Shown here: one piece after another, positions 42,224 to 51,285 of the stretch
How the letters are laid out: each line of letters starts with the position of its first letter
Numbering within the stretch: the first letter of the stretch is position 1
Assembly: GCF_034427435.1 (NCBI RefSeq)
Contig: NZ_JAXQNP010000002.1
Coordinates: forward strand, 1,426,001 to 1,490,000
Source of the DNA: Nitrospirillum sp034427435
GTDB lineage: Bacteria > Pseudomonadota > Alphaproteobacteria > Azospirillales > Azospirillaceae
Reading direction: 5' to 3'
DNA length: 64,000 bases
Translations under genes and position numbers: made by a program
The notes under the pieces: model-generated
The model's input: the letters and a program-made list of their open reading frames with translations, nothing else
The model's database searches: none
What the model was told of the DNA's origin: nothing

Positions 42224-43147
42224 ATGACCGATACCGCCTTTGAAGGCCAGACCGTTCCCGCCCAGGCCACCGGCCTGCCCACTGGTCTGCCGGGTACCGT
42301 TGCCGACTACATCGCCCTGCTGAAACCCCGGGTCATGTCGCTGGTGGTGTTCAGCGGCATGGCCGGCCTGGTGGTGGCGCCGGGGACCCTTCATCCCGTG
42401 CTGGCGGTGGTGGCGCTGCTGTGCATCGCCGTGGGCGCCGGTGCCGCGGGCGCCATCAACATGTGGTACGACCGCGACATCGACGCGGTCATGGAACGCA
42501 CCCGTGGCCGCCCCATCCCCCAGGGCAAGGTGAACCCGGATGAGGCGCTGGCCTTCGGTGTGGTGCTGTCGGTCGCGTCCGTCCTGCTGATGGGCTTGGC
42601 CGTCAACTGGGTGGCCGCCGCCATCCTGGGCGTGGCCAACGCCTTCTACGTCTTCGTCTACACCATGTGGCTGAAGCGCCGCACGCCGCAGAACATCGTG
42701 ATCGGCGGGGCGGCCGGGGCCTTCCCGCCCATGATCGGCTGGGCGGCGGTGACGGGCGACGTCAGCATCGGCCCCATCCTGCTGTTCTGCCTCATCTTCT
42801 TCTGGACGCCGCCGCATTTCTGGGCGCTGGCCCTGTTCCGTAGTGGCGATTACAGCCGCGCCGGCGTGCCCATGCTGCCCGTCGTGGCGGGCGAGGCCGC
42901 GACCAAGCGCCAGATGCTGGCCTATACCCTGCTGCTCTTGCCCATCGCCATCGCCCCGCACTGGTTCGGGGTCGGCGGCGTCGCCTATCTGGTGGGCGCC
43001 ACGGTGCTCAGCCTGCTGTTCATCCTGTGCGCCGTGCGGGTCATGCTGGACAAGACCCACCGTGCCGCCAAGCAGATGTTCGCCTATTCCATCCTCTACC
43101 TTTTCCTGCTGCTCGCCATCCTGATCGGTGAGAAGCTGGTGGCCTGA
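42224..43147 (+). CDS. ctaB: Protoheme IX farnesyltransferase (heme O synthase)
   Basis: UbiA-superfamily membrane enzyme that converts heme B to heme O, the precursor of heme A for the oxidase. The 307-residue protein starts at an ATG followed by a short hydrophilic N-terminus. The Asp-rich prenyl-diphosphate motif NMWYDRDIDAVMERTRGRP and the conserved FFWTPPHFWALALFRSGDYSRAGVPMLP region distinguish it from UbiA. Several transmembrane helices cover the remainder. It is followed by the small subunit/assembly genes in the same direction. Confidence 0.95.
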   Translation: MTDTAFEGQTVPAQATGLPTGLPGTVADYIALLKPRVMSLVVFSGMAGLVVAPGTLHPVLAVVALLCIAVGAGAAGAINMWYDRDIDAVMERTRGRPIPQGKVNPDEALAFGVVLSVASVLLMGLAVNWVAAAILGVANAFYVFVYTMWLKRRTPQNIVIGGAAGAFPPMIGWAAVTGDVSIGPILLFCLIFFWTPPHFWALALFRSGDYSRAGVPMLPVVAGEAATKRQMLAYTLLLLPIAIAPHWFGVGGVAYLVGATVLSLLFILCAVRVMLDKTHRAAKQMFAYSILYLFLLLAILIGEKLVA

Positions 43148-43190
43148 CCTCTCCGTCGAGAGGGCCCCTCCGCATAGGAACCCTGACCGT

Positions 43191-43376
43191 ATGGCCGACA
43201 CCACGACCTCCTCCAACGCTCCCCCTTCCGCCGCTGAGCCTGTGGTCGACGCGGCGGAGCGGGCGCGCCGCCAGCGTGGCAAGAACCTGGCGCTATTCTT
43301 CTCGCTGTTGGGGTTCGTGGCATTGATCTATGTCGTGGCCATCGTGCGCATGGGGCTGAACGCGCCGGGCCAGTGA
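43191..43376 (+). CDS. Small oxidase-cluster membrane protein (CoxF-like)
   Basis: A 61-residue protein beginning at the ATG 43191. A Ser/Ala/Pro-rich N-terminal 20 residues is followed by a basic patch (RARRQRGKNLAL) and one transmembrane helix (about 32-52, LFFSLLGFVALIYVVAIVRM). Its place between ctaB and ctaG matches the small CoxF-type gene found in alphaproteobacterial cox clusters, thought to assist assembly; the assignment rests mainly on position and topology. Confidence 0.7.
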   Translation: MADTTTSSNAPPSAAEPVVDAAERARRQRGKNLALFFSLLGFVALIYVVAIVRMGLNAPGQ

Positions 43377-43525
43377 ACCGCCCTTTCCGGCGGTTCCAGA
43401 CTGTTCAGAACAAAGTGGGCGGGTGAACCCGCCATTGGCGCCAAGACCAAGGCCATCCACGGGGGTGGTCGCCGTCACAGCCAGGGAGGTGACAGGTTGA
43501 GTGAGACCCCACGCCCCGAGTCCCC

Positions 43526-44134
43526 ATGAGGCCGCCGGCGCCCGACTTGGCCCGGCGCAACCGCCGCATGCTGGCGGGGGCGTTCGCCCTGGTCGCCGGC
43601 ATGGTGGGCCTGAGCTTCGCCGCCGTTCCGCTCTATCAGGTGTTCTGCAAGGCCACGGGCTTCGGCGGCACCACGCAGGTGGCGGAAAAGGGGGCGGACC
43701 GCGTGGTCGACCGCACCGTCACCGTTCGTTTCGATGCCGAAGTGAACCGCGAGCTGCCTTGGCAATTCAAGCCGGTGCAGAACGCCGTGCAGGTCAAGTT
43801 GGGCGAGGTGCGGGAAATCCGTTACCACGCCAAGAACCTGTCGGACAAGGCGCTGGTCGGCACCGCGACCTTCAACGTCACCCCCGACAAGGCCGGCATC
43901 TTCTTCAACAAGATCCAGTGCTTCTGCTTCACCCGCCAGCGGCTGGAGCCGGGGCAGGAACTGGACATGCCCGTGACCTTCTTCGTCGACCCGTCGTTGG
44001 CCGACGACCCGCACATGAAGGACGTGGCCACCATCACCTTGTCCTACACCTTCTTCCTGGCGGCCGACCAGACGGCGGCGGCGGTGCAGGACCAGGCTCC
44101 GGCCGGAGCGGCCGCTGTTCGTCCGGGGGGCTAA
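43526..44134 (+). CDS. ctaG: Cytochrome c oxidase assembly protein CtaG/Cox11
   Basis: Copper chaperone that delivers copper to the CuB centre of subunit I. The 202-residue protein has one N-terminal membrane anchor (about 14-34, MLAGAFALVAGMVGLSFAAV) followed by VPLYQVFCKATGFGGTTQ and a periplasmic immunoglobulin-like domain. The copper-binding CFCF motif is present in NKIQCFCFTRQRLEPGQE. The C-terminal ending is Ala/Gln-rich and variable. The short intergenic stretch before it has a GGGAGG-type site further upstream; the ATG at 43526 directly precedes the conserved arginine-rich N-terminus. Confidence 0.95.
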   Translation: MRPPAPDLARRNRRMLAGAFALVAGMVGLSFAAVPLYQVFCKATGFGGTTQVAEKGADRVVDRTVTVRFDAEVNRELPWQFKPVQNAVQVKLGEVREIRYHAKNLSDKALVGTATFNVTPDKAGIFFNKIQCFCFTRQRLEPGQELDMPVTFFVDPSLADDPHMKDVATITLSYTFFLAADQTAAAVQDQAPAGAAAVRPGG

Positions 44135-44317
44135 AGCGTCCCCGGGCAATGGCTTCGCCACCGTACAACCTCTGGACGGGGGCCGTAGGAAAGTTTACCA
44201 AGGGAGTGTCCAATCCCCGAACAGGGGATCAGGGAGGGCACCAATAAGGACCGGGGCGGCAATGACCGCCGCAATCTGACGACCACCGCGTTGTTTTGAT
44301 CCGAGGGAAACAAGAAC

Positions 44318-45187
44318 ATGGCTGACGTCCAGGCTCACACCGCTCCCGGCAACTCTGAGGGCATAAAGCAGCCCTACCACCTGGTGGACCCCAGCCCATG
44401 GCCCTTGGTCGCCTCCATCGCGGCCGGCCTGCTGACCAGCGGTACGGTCCTGGGCATGCATGGCCATGGCTGGTACCTGGCCATCGCCGGCGGCCTGGGC
44501 GTCCTGGGTGTCATGTTCGCCTGGTGGCGGGACGTCATCGGCGAATCGGTGGTGCGTAAGCTGCACTCCCCCGTCGTGAAGATCGGCCTGCGCTATGGCA
44601 TGACGCTGTTCATCGCTTCCGAGGTGATGTTCTTCGTCGCCTTCTTCTGGGCCTTCTTCGACACCAGCATCTATTTCAACGAGGCGGAGCAGGTGGGGCG
44701 CGTCGCCGCCAACGGTGGCATGTGGCCGCCCAAGGGGATCGAGCCCGTCAATCCCTTCGACATGCCCATCCTGATGACCGTCATCCTGCTGCTGTCCGGC
44801 ACCACGGTCACCTGGGCGCACCACGCGCTGGTCGAGGGCCGCAACAAGGAAGCGGCCAGGGCCTTGGGCTTCACCGTCCTGCTGGGCCTGCTGTTCTCCT
44901 GCTTCCAGGCCTACGAATACATCCACGCCGAATTCGGCTTCGCCCAGAACGCCTATACCTCGGCCTTCTTCATGGCGACCGGCTTCCACGGTTTCCACGT
45001 CATCGTCGGAACCATATTCCTGATCGTCTGTTTCTTCCGCACCCGCGCCGGCCACTTCACGCCCAAGAGCCACTTCGGGTTCGAGGCCGCGGCTTGGTAT
45101 TGGCACTTCGTCGACGTGGTCTGGCTGTTTCTGTTCGTCAGCATCTACTGGTGGGGTTCCACCCCGCGCGGCGTGATCCCCCATTGA
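44318..45187 (+). CDS. coxC: Cytochrome c oxidase subunit III
   Basis: Third core subunit of the oxidase, stabilising proton uptake by subunit I. The 289-residue protein has about seven transmembrane helices. Conserved landmarks include QPYHLVDPSPWPL at the N-terminus, MTLFIASEVMFFVAFFWAFF, TVTWAHHALVEG, FHGFHVIVGTIFLIV and AAWYWHFVDVVWLFLFVSIYW. The 183-base gap after ctaG contains a small hairpin ATCCCC/GGGGAT near 44213-44229. A DUF983 gene follows. Confidence 0.97.
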   Translation: MADVQAHTAPGNSEGIKQPYHLVDPSPWPLVASIAAGLLTSGTVLGMHGHGWYLAIAGGLGVLGVMFAWWRDVIGESVVRKLHSPVVKIGLRYGMTLFIASEVMFFVAFFWAFFDTSIYFNEAEQVGRVAANGGMWPPKGIEPVNPFDMPILMTVILLLSGTTVTWAHHALVEGRNKEAARALGFTVLLGLLFSCFQAYEYIHAEFGFAQNAYTSAFFMATGFHGFHVIVGTIFLIVCFFRTRAGHFTPKSHFGFEAAAWYWHFVDVVWLFLFVSIYWWGSTPRGVIPH

Positions 45188-45229
45188 TCACGGGACCCGG
45201 TCCTTCCGCCCTTTTGACGGAAACGTGTC

Positions 45230-45631
45230 TTGGACTCTGACGCCTCCTCTGTCGCCCCGATCCTGGCGGGCTTGCGCTGCAAGTGCCCCCGCTGCGGTCG
45301 GGGCGATTTGTTCACGGGCTACCTCACGGTGGCGCAGCGCTGTTCCGTGTGCGGGCTTGAGCTGGCGCGGGGCGACAGTGGCGACGGGCCGGCCGTCTTC
45401 CTCATCTTCATCCTGGGCTTCATCATCGTGCCCATCGCGCTGATGGTTTCCATGCGCGTGGACTGGCCCCTATGGTTGACGGGCCTGGTCTGGGGCGTGG
45501 TCATCCTGGGCGGCACCCTGGGCCTGCTGCGCCCGGCCAAGGGCGTGGTGTTCGCCCTGCAATACCGTTACCGCCGGGCCGAGTTCGAGGGGCCGGACGA
45601 CCGTGACAGCGATAGGACTCCTGGCGCATGA
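45230..45631 (+). CDS. DUF983 family membrane protein
   Basis: A 133-residue protein starting at TTG 45230, placing the conserved zinc-ribbon-like RCKCPRCGRGDLFTGYL and RCSVCGLEL (two CxxC pairs) near the N-terminus. Two transmembrane helices follow (about 54-74 and 80-100). DUF983 proteins are usually encoded between coxC and SURF1 in alphaproteobacteria and are presumed to help oxidase assembly; no biochemical role is established. Its stop overlaps the SURF1 ATG by ATGA. Confidence 0.88.
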   Translation: MDSDASSVAPILAGLRCKCPRCGRGDLFTGYLTVAQRCSVCGLELARGDSGDGPAVFLIFILGFIIVPIALMVSMRVDWPLWLTGLVWGVVILGGTLGLLRPAKGVVFALQYRYRRAEFEGPDDRDSDRTPGA

Positions 45632-46397
45632 CTTCCTCCCCCATCACCGCCGCCCCGGTTCCCGGAACCAAGGCCCCCGGAAGCAAAGGGCGCCGGCGCT
45701 TCCGACCCACCTTCTGGGGGGACTGGTGGCCGGCGGGGCCATCGTCTTCATGGCCGGCCTCGGCACCTGGCAGGTTCAGCGCCTGTTCTGGAAGCAGGGT
45801 ATCCTGGACCACATCCAGCAGCAGATGGCGGCCACCCCCGTCGACTTGCCTGCCAAGATCGACGACCCCAAAGTCTGGGATTATCGCCGGGTGCGGCTCA
45901 CCGGGCATTTCCTGAACGATCATGAATTGTACCTGGGCGCCCGGTCCTTGAAGGGCGCGCCCGGCTATGACGTGGTGACACCCTTCGTGCGGGCCGATGG
46001 CGGCGGCGTGGTGCTGGTCGATCGCGGCTGGGTTCCCACCCAGGGCAAGGATCCGGCCCGCCGGCCGGACGGCCAGCTGGAGGGGGAGGTGACGGTGCAG
46101 GGCGTGGCGCGCGTGCCGCCGCCGCGCGGCTGGATGCAGCCGGATAATCTGGTGAACGACAATTTCTGGCTTTGGTACGACCTGCCGGCCATGGCGGCCA
46201 AGGCGGGGACGGAGGTGCCGGAGCCCGTGGTGGTGGAGGCCGATGCCACGCCCAACCCCGGCGGCTTCCCCGTCGGCGGCCAGACCCGCGTCACCATTCC
46301 CAACGATCATCTGCAGTACGCCATCACCTGGTACAGCCTGGCCATCGCCCTGGCCGTCATCACCTACCTGCGCTTCAGCCGGGTGGAGAAGGACTGA
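45628..46397 (+). pseudogene. SURF1-family oxidase assembly protein, frameshifted in a poly-G run
   Basis: SURF1 (Shy1) aids heme a insertion into subunit I. The ATG at 45628 overlaps the DUF983 stop (ATGA) and starts MTSSPITAAPVPGTKAPGSK in one frame. The conserved body (GGLVAGGAIVFMAGLGTWQV, QPDNLVNDNFWLWYDLPAM and NDHLQYAITWYSLAIALAVI) is in another. The switch is at six G residues, 45716-45721; adding one G joins them through RRFRPTFWGGLVAGG. Alternatively a GTG at 45603 would give a single frame, but with an unusual N-terminus that overlaps DUF983 by 29 bases. Two helices, at the start and end, are as expected. I favour an assembly indel. Confidence 0.8.
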
Positions 46398-46464
46398 CGC
46401 GCTTAAATCTCGGTAACTGAGAACCAGGGACATAACAGGGCCGTGGCCGGTGCTTGAGTAAAAC

Positions 46465-47043
46465 TCAAGAAGCGGCCAGCCGGGCCGCCTTGGCCGCGCG
46501 GGTTTCCAGCTTGGCGGTCGTGGCGGTTGCCGGAGTGGTGGCGTGGCCGGGGCGCAGGATCAACTGGGTGATGCGGAAGCCGCTGCCATGGGGAAACCGC
46601 CGTTCCAGGCGGGCGCGGGCGGCCTCGTCATCCGCGGCCCACAGCAGGAACTGGCGGCGCTGCCACGGCACGGCGGCGGGCACGGCGCTGTCGGCGACGG
46701 TGCCGCCCACCTCCACCGTGGCCAGCCAGGCGGCGTCGGCGGCGTTGCGCCGTTCTTCCAGCACGAAGATGCGGTTTTCCGGGCGGGACGCGCGCTTGAT
46801 ATCCTGCTCCAGCCGCGCGCACTCATCCTCCAGCGTCTCCAGGGTCAGGCGGACATGGCGGCGCTGCTGTTTCATGGCATAGGTGGCGCGGGCCAGACGG
46901 CGGATGCGCTGGCTCTGCTCGCGGGCGCGGGTGAGTATCTGACGGCGGCGGGTCTTGGCTTCCGCCACCCGGTTCCAGGCGCGCTCCCCGGTCAGCCCGG
47001 CGGCCACCGCCACGGCCAGCAGGGTCAGCAACAAGGCCATCAT
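46465..47043 (-). CDS. Membrane-anchored coiled-coil protein B
   Basis: A 192-residue protein with an N-terminal membrane anchor (MMALLLTLLAVAVAAGLTG). A long charged helical stretch (about 25-100, ARAEQ-like, e.g. RRRQILTRAREQSQRIRRLA and LTLETLEDECARLEQDIKRA) is likely a coiled coil, followed by a globular C-terminus. Its ATG overlaps the stop of the next upstream gene (ATGATGA arrangement), so the pair is translated together. The open frame extends further upstream but overlaps that gene. I recognise no family. A palindrome CTTGAGT-AAA-ACTCAAG at 46453-46469 lies at its 3' end and may form a terminator with SURF1. Confidence 0.65.
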   Translation of the reverse strand: MMALLLTLLAVAVAAGLTGERAWNRVAEAKTRRRQILTRAREQSQRIRRLARATYAMKQQRRHVRLTLETLEDECARLEQDIKRASRPENRIFVLEERRNAADAAWLATVEVGGTVADSAVPAAVPWQRRQFLLWAADDEAARARLERRFPHGSGFRITQLILRPGHATTPATATTAKLETRAAKAARLAAS

Positions 47044-47618
47044 GCCATGCTCTCCGTCTCGGTGACCGTGTCCTTGGCGGCTTTGCCGCTGTTGGCCAGT
47101 TGTATGCTCAGCAGCACATAGCCCAAGGGGGCGGGGAAATAGCGCAGCAGGTCGCGCCGGGCATCGGACAGGTTTTCCGACCACACCTCGATCACCTGCG
47201 GGCCGGCCCATTCCGGGTCCAGCGCGATGACGGTCCTGGCGTCGGTCTGGGCCTGCTGCACCAGGCGGTTGACCATCCAGGCGACGAATCGGTTCAGGCC
47301 GGCATCCTCCCGTCCGACCACGCGCACGGGGGCCTGGGCACTGCGCCGCGCGTCCTCCAACTCCTTGTCCAGGGCATAGCGGCGGCGGCGCGCTTCGCCC
47401 AGGGCGTTTTGCAGGGCAGTCAGTTCCGCGCGCACGTCGGCCTCGCGCCCCTCCAGCCGGTTTTCCATCTGCGCGCCCAGCGGCAGGCGGCTGGCGGCAC
47501 GGCGCATCTCGGGGTGGCGCTCCACCGCCGCCTCGCCCAGCTTGCCTATGACCATGATGATCAGGCCCACCACCACCGCCAGGGTGCCGGCCAGCAAGAT
47601 CGCGTGCAGAAGCCCCAT
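47040..47618 (-). CDS. Membrane-anchored coiled-coil protein A
   Basis: A 192-residue protein starting at ATG 47618. It has one N-terminal transmembrane helix (about 3-25, LLHAILLAGTLAVVVGLIIMVIG). A charged helical region (about 35-95, ENRLEGREADVRAELTALQN and RRRRYALDKELEDARRSAQ) is likely coiled coil. The C-terminal domain includes VIALDPEWAGPQVIEVWSEN and RYFPAPLGYVLLSIQLA. Together with the downstream gene it forms a two-gene unit opposite to both SURF1 and thrC. No recognised family; an envelope scaffold or sensor pair is possible, but that is speculative. Confidence 0.65.
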   Translation of the reverse strand: MGLLHAILLAGTLAVVVGLIIMVIGKLGEAAVERHPEMRRAASRLPLGAQMENRLEGREADVRAELTALQNALGEARRRRYALDKELEDARRSAQAPVRVVGREDAGLNRFVAWMVNRLVQQAQTDARTVIALDPEWAGPQVIEVWSENLSDARRDLLRYFPAPLGYVLLSIQLANSGKAAKDTVTETESMA

Positions 47619-47957
47619 GGTGCCCCGGGATGCCCCATCCAAAAAGACCCCGGCCCAGCCCGGAGTCGCTGCTTCGATCCGGTTCGGCCCGTCGGGAGTG
47701 GTGCGAGTGAATGGCGGATCAACCGCCAACCCTATTGCACCGCAACCGGCGCCGGTTTCCAAGTGTCATTTCCGGGAAAATTGGACGCACCCCATCCCCA
47801 GGGTGGGGGCAGGGGGCGCCAATGGCCTGGTGGCGGCGGGTTCGCCTCCGCGGCCGCCGTGCGCCATGCGAATCCCCCATGCGGATCCTGGGGGTTTGGC
47901 GGGCTTGCGGGACCTTGGCGGCACTGGCTACTGTAGGGGTTCAAGTTAAGCCAAGGG

Positions 47958-49388
47958 ATGCCTAGGGTGGATTATATCAGCACGCGGGGCCGGGCGCCGG
48001 TCCTGGGCTTTGAGGACGCGCTCCTGGCGGGGTTGGCCCGCGATGGCGGCTTGTACGTGCCGGCCGCGTGGCCGACCTTCGATGCGGCCGCCCTGCGCGC
48101 CCTGCGTGGCCTCAGCTATGGCGAATTGGCCACGCGCGTCATGGCGCCCTTCATGGACGGGGCCATCGCGCCGGATGAGCTGCGCGCCCTGGTGCATGAC
48201 GCTTATGGCAGTTTCGCCCACGCCGCCGTCACGCCGCTGACCCAGTTGGGTCAGGAAGATTGGGTGCTGGAGCTGTTCCACGGTCCCACCCTGGCCTTCA
48301 AGGATGTGGCGCTGCAGCTGCTGGGCCGTCTGTTCGATCACGTGCTGGCCAAGCGCGGCCGCCGCATCACCGTGGTGGGCGCCACCTCCGGCGACACCGG
48401 GTCGGCCGCCATCGAGGCCTGCCGCGACCGGGAGCTGGTGGACATCGTCATCCTGCACCCCAAGGGCCGCACGTCCGAGGTGCAGCGCCGGCAGATGACC
48501 ACCGTGCTGTCGCCCAACGTGCACAACGTGGCGCTGGAGGGCACCTTCGACGACTGCCAGGCCATCGTGAAGGCCCTGTTCAATGACCAGGCCTATCGGG
48601 ATGAGCTGAACATCTCCGCCGTCAACTCCATCAACTGGGCGCGCATCCTGGCCCAGGTGGTGTACTACGTGGCGGCGGGCGTGGCGCTGGGCGCGCCGGA
48701 CCGGCCGGTGGCGTTCTCCGTCCCCACCGGCAACTTCGGCAACGTCTATGCCGCCTATGGCGCGCGGGCCCTCGGCCTGCCCATCCAGCGCCTGGTGGTG
48801 GGCACCAACAGCAACGACATCCTCACCCGCTTCTTCCAGTCCGGCACCATGGCCACCAACGGCGTGGTCCCCACCATCAGCCCCAGCATGGACATCCAGG
48901 TGTCCAGCAACTTCGAACGCCTGCTGTTCGACCTGCTGGGCCGCGACGGCGCCGCCGTCACGGGCGTGATGGACGGCTTCGCCGCCAGCGGCCGCTTCAC
49001 GGTGGATGAGCGCCAGCTGGCCGAGGCGCGCGGCCTGTTCGACGGCTTCCGCGCCGATGAGCATGAGACGGCGGAAACCATGCGCCGGGTGTTCGAGACC
49101 ACGGGTTACCTCTTGGATCCGCACACGGCGGTCGGCGTGCATGCCGCCGCCCAGGCCCGTGCCGCCGGCACCGTGCCGGCCGAGGTGCCGCTGGTGTCCC
49201 TGGCCTGCGCCCACCCGGCCAAGTTCCCGGACGCGGTCAAGGCCGCGACCGGCGTGCACCCGCCGCTGCCCCGCCACCTGGCCGACCTTTATGAGCGGGA
49301 GGAGCGCGTGACCGTCCTGCCCAACGACGTCGAGGCGGTGAAGGCCTTCGTCCGCGCCAAGTCCCGCGTCACGGGAGCGGCGGCATGA
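47958..49388 (+). CDS. thrC: Threonine synthase
   Basis: PLP enzyme that makes threonine from O-phosphohomoserine. The 476-residue length fits the longer proteobacterial/fungal form. The N-terminus is MPRVDYISTRGRAPVLGFED. The PLP lysine is in FHGPTLAFKDVALQLLG; other family segments are GATSGDTGSAAIEAC, MTTVLSPNVHNVALEGTFDDCQ-like, SVPTGNFGNVYAAYGARALG and SPSMDIQVSSNFERLLFDL. The stop overlaps the ATG of the M16 peptidase gene (ATGA). The homoserine kinase thrB is in the same window at 62346-63338. Confidence 0.96.
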   Translation: MPRVDYISTRGRAPVLGFEDALLAGLARDGGLYVPAAWPTFDAAALRALRGLSYGELATRVMAPFMDGAIAPDELRALVHDAYGSFAHAAVTPLTQLGQEDWVLELFHGPTLAFKDVALQLLGRLFDHVLAKRGRRITVVGATSGDTGSAAIEACRDRELVDIVILHPKGRTSEVQRRQMTTVLSPNVHNVALEGTFDDCQAIVKALFNDQAYRDELNISAVNSINWARILAQVVYYVAAGVALGAPDRPVAFSVPTGNFGNVYAAYGARALGLPIQRLVVGTNSNDILTRFFQSGTMATNGVVPTISPSMDIQVSSNFERLLFDLLGRDGAAVTGVMDGFAASGRFTVDERQLAEARGLFDGFRADEHETAETMRRVFETTGYLLDPHTAVGVHAAAQARAAGTVPAEVPLVSLACAHPAKFPDAVKAATGVHPPLPRHLADLYEREERVTVLPNDVEAVKAFVRAKSRVTGAAA

Positions 49389-50656
49389 GCGACGGCAGCG
49401 GAATCCAGGTCACCACGCTGGACAATGGCCTGCGTGTCGTCACCGACAGCATGGCCGGGGTGGAGACGGTGTCGCTGGGCGTCTGGGTCGGCGTCGGCAC
49501 CCGGGACGAGGCGCCCGAGGTCAACGGCGTCGCCCATCTGGTGGAACACATGCTGTTCAAGGGCACGCCCAAGCGCGACGCCTATCAGATCAGTCGCCAG
49601 ATCGAGGATGTGGGCGGCCACCTCAACGCCTACACCACGCGGGAGCACACGGCCTATTACGCCAAGGTGCTGAAGGAGGATGCGGCCCTGGCGTTGGACA
49701 TCGTGGCGGACATGGTGCAGCACGCCAGTCTGGACGCCGAGGAGCTGACCAAGGAGCGCACGGTCGTCCTGCAGGAAATCGGCCAGGCCGAGGACACCCC
49801 CGACGACATCATCTTCGATCATTTCCAGGCCACGGCCTTCCCCGGCCAGGCGCTGGGCCGCCCGGTGCTGGGCCTGCCGGAGATCGTGGAGAGGCTCAGC
49901 CGCGACGATCTGGTGGCCTATGTCCAGGGGCACTATTCCGGCCCCGCCATGGTGGTGGCGGCCTCGGGCCGCATCGAGCACGCCCGCATGGTGGAGATGG
50001 CGTCCGACATGTTCGGCGCCCTGCCCAAGCCCCAGGCATGGACGCAGGAGGCGGCGCGCTACAGCGGCGGCGACTTCCGCGATGAGCGCGACTTGGAGCA
50101 GACCCATGTCGTGCTGGGGTTCGAGGCGGTGGGCGTCCATCACGAGGACAACTACGCGACGCAGGTGCTGTCCACGCTGCTGGGGGGCGGTATGTCGTCC
50201 CGCCTGTTCCAGGAGGTGCGGGAGAAGCGCGGGCTGGTCTACAGCATCTACAGCTTCGCCAGCCATTTCGCCGAGACCGGCCTGTTCGGCATCTATGCTG
50301 GCACGGGGCCGGACCAAGTGGCCGAACTGGTGCCGGTGGTGTGCGGCGAGGTCGCCAACCTGGTGGGGGACATCCGCGAGGAAGAGGTGGCCCGCGCCCG
50401 CGCCCAGCTTAAGTCCAGCCTGGTGATGGCGCTGGAGAGCAGCATGGCGCGGTGCGAGCAGGTCGGGCAGCAGATGCTGGTTCACGGCCGGCCTGTTCCG
50501 ACGGCGGAGATGCTGGCCCGGGTGGATGCGGTCGACGTGGCGGCGGTTGAACGCTGCGCCCGCCGGCTGCTGGACAGTGTGCCGGTGGTCACCGCCCTGG
50601 GGCCGGTGACGGGCTTGGAATTGTATGACCGCATCCGGGCCCGGCTTGGGCACTGA
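49385..50656 (+). CDS. M16-family zinc peptidase (mitochondrial processing peptidase-like)
   Basis: A 423-residue pitrilysin-family metallopeptidase. The inverted zinc motif HxxEH is at residues 51-55 (HLVEHMLFKGTPKRDAY), with the downstream Glu in the ELTKERTVVLQEIGQAEDTPDD region. The C-terminal half includes LGGGMSSRLFQEVREKRGLVYSIYS, typical of alphaproteobacterial relatives of the mitochondrial processing peptidase beta subunit. No signal peptide is visible, so it is probably cytoplasmic. It is translationally coupled to thrC, an association often seen in this class but not functionally explained. Confidence 0.93.
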   Translation: MSDGSGIQVTTLDNGLRVVTDSMAGVETVSLGVWVGVGTRDEAPEVNGVAHLVEHMLFKGTPKRDAYQISRQIEDVGGHLNAYTTREHTAYYAKVLKEDAALALDIVADMVQHASLDAEELTKERTVVLQEIGQAEDTPDDIIFDHFQATAFPGQALGRPVLGLPEIVERLSRDDLVAYVQGHYSGPAMVVAASGRIEHARMVEMASDMFGALPKPQAWTQEAARYSGGDFRDERDLEQTHVVLGFEAVGVHHEDNYATQVLSTLLGGGMSSRLFQEVREKRGLVYSIYSFASHFAETGLFGIYAGTGPDQVAELVPVVCGEVANLVGDIREEEVARARAQLKSSLVMALESSMARCEQVGQQMLVHGRPVPTAEMLARVDAVDVAAVERCARRLLDSVPVVTALGPVTGLELYDRIRARLGH

Positions 50657-50694
50657 GAAACCGCGGCAACGGGGATAGGGAGGGGCTGGAGGCG

Positions 50695-51285
50695 GTGATA
50701 CGGCTGTTGCACGCCGACATCCTGAGCGCACCGTCCATACGGCTGGACGGGCCGCAGACCTATCTGCGTCCCGCCCAGGTCAAGGACTGGCGGGAATGGG
50801 CCGATTTACGGGAACGCAGCCGCGACTTCCTGGCGTCGTGGGAACCCACTTGGCCGGCCGACGCCCTGTTGCGCTCCTCCTTCCTGCGCCGCGTGCGCCG
50901 GCACACGGCGGAATGGCGCAACGACGAGGCCTACAGCTTCCTGATCTTCGAGCGCGCCAGCGACCGGCTGGTGGGCGGCATCGGCCTGTCCAACGTGCGC
51001 CGGGGCGTGGCCCAGATGGCCACCATGGGCTATTGGGTGGGCAAGCCCTATGCCCGCCGGGGCTACACCAGCGAGGCGGCCAAGGTCAGCCTGGGCTTCG
51101 CCTTCGGCCAGCTTGGCCTGCACCGGGTGGAGGCCGCCTGCCTGCCCACCAACCAGCCCAGCCAGGGCCTGCTGGAAAAGGTGGGCTTCGTGCGCGAGGG
51201 CTACGCCCGCGGCTATCTGCGCATCGATGGCCGCTGGGCCGACCATGTGCTGTACGGCATCCTGCGCGACGACTGGCGCGGGTAG
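50695..51285 (+). CDS. rimJ: GNAT-family N-acetyltransferase, RimJ-like
   Basis: A 196-residue GNAT-fold acetyltransferase resembling RimJ, which acetylates the N-terminus of ribosomal protein S5 in E. coli. It starts at a GTG (50695) after an AGGGGCTGGAGG region. The acetyl-CoA-binding segment is GYWVGKPYARRGYTSEAAKV. The family pattern HRVEAACLPTNQPSQGLLEKVGFVREGYARGYLRI then DHVLYGIL is clear. It follows the M16 gene in the same direction by 38 bases. The exact target is inferred from the family only. Confidence 0.85.
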   Translation: MIRLLHADILSAPSIRLDGPQTYLRPAQVKDWREWADLRERSRDFLASWEPTWPADALLRSSFLRRVRRHTAEWRNDEAYSFLIFERASDRLVGGIGLSNVRRGVAQMATMGYWVGKPYARRGYTSEAAKVSLGFAFGQLGLHRVEAACLPTNQPSQGLLEKVGFVREGYARGYLRIDGRWADHVLYGILRDDWRG

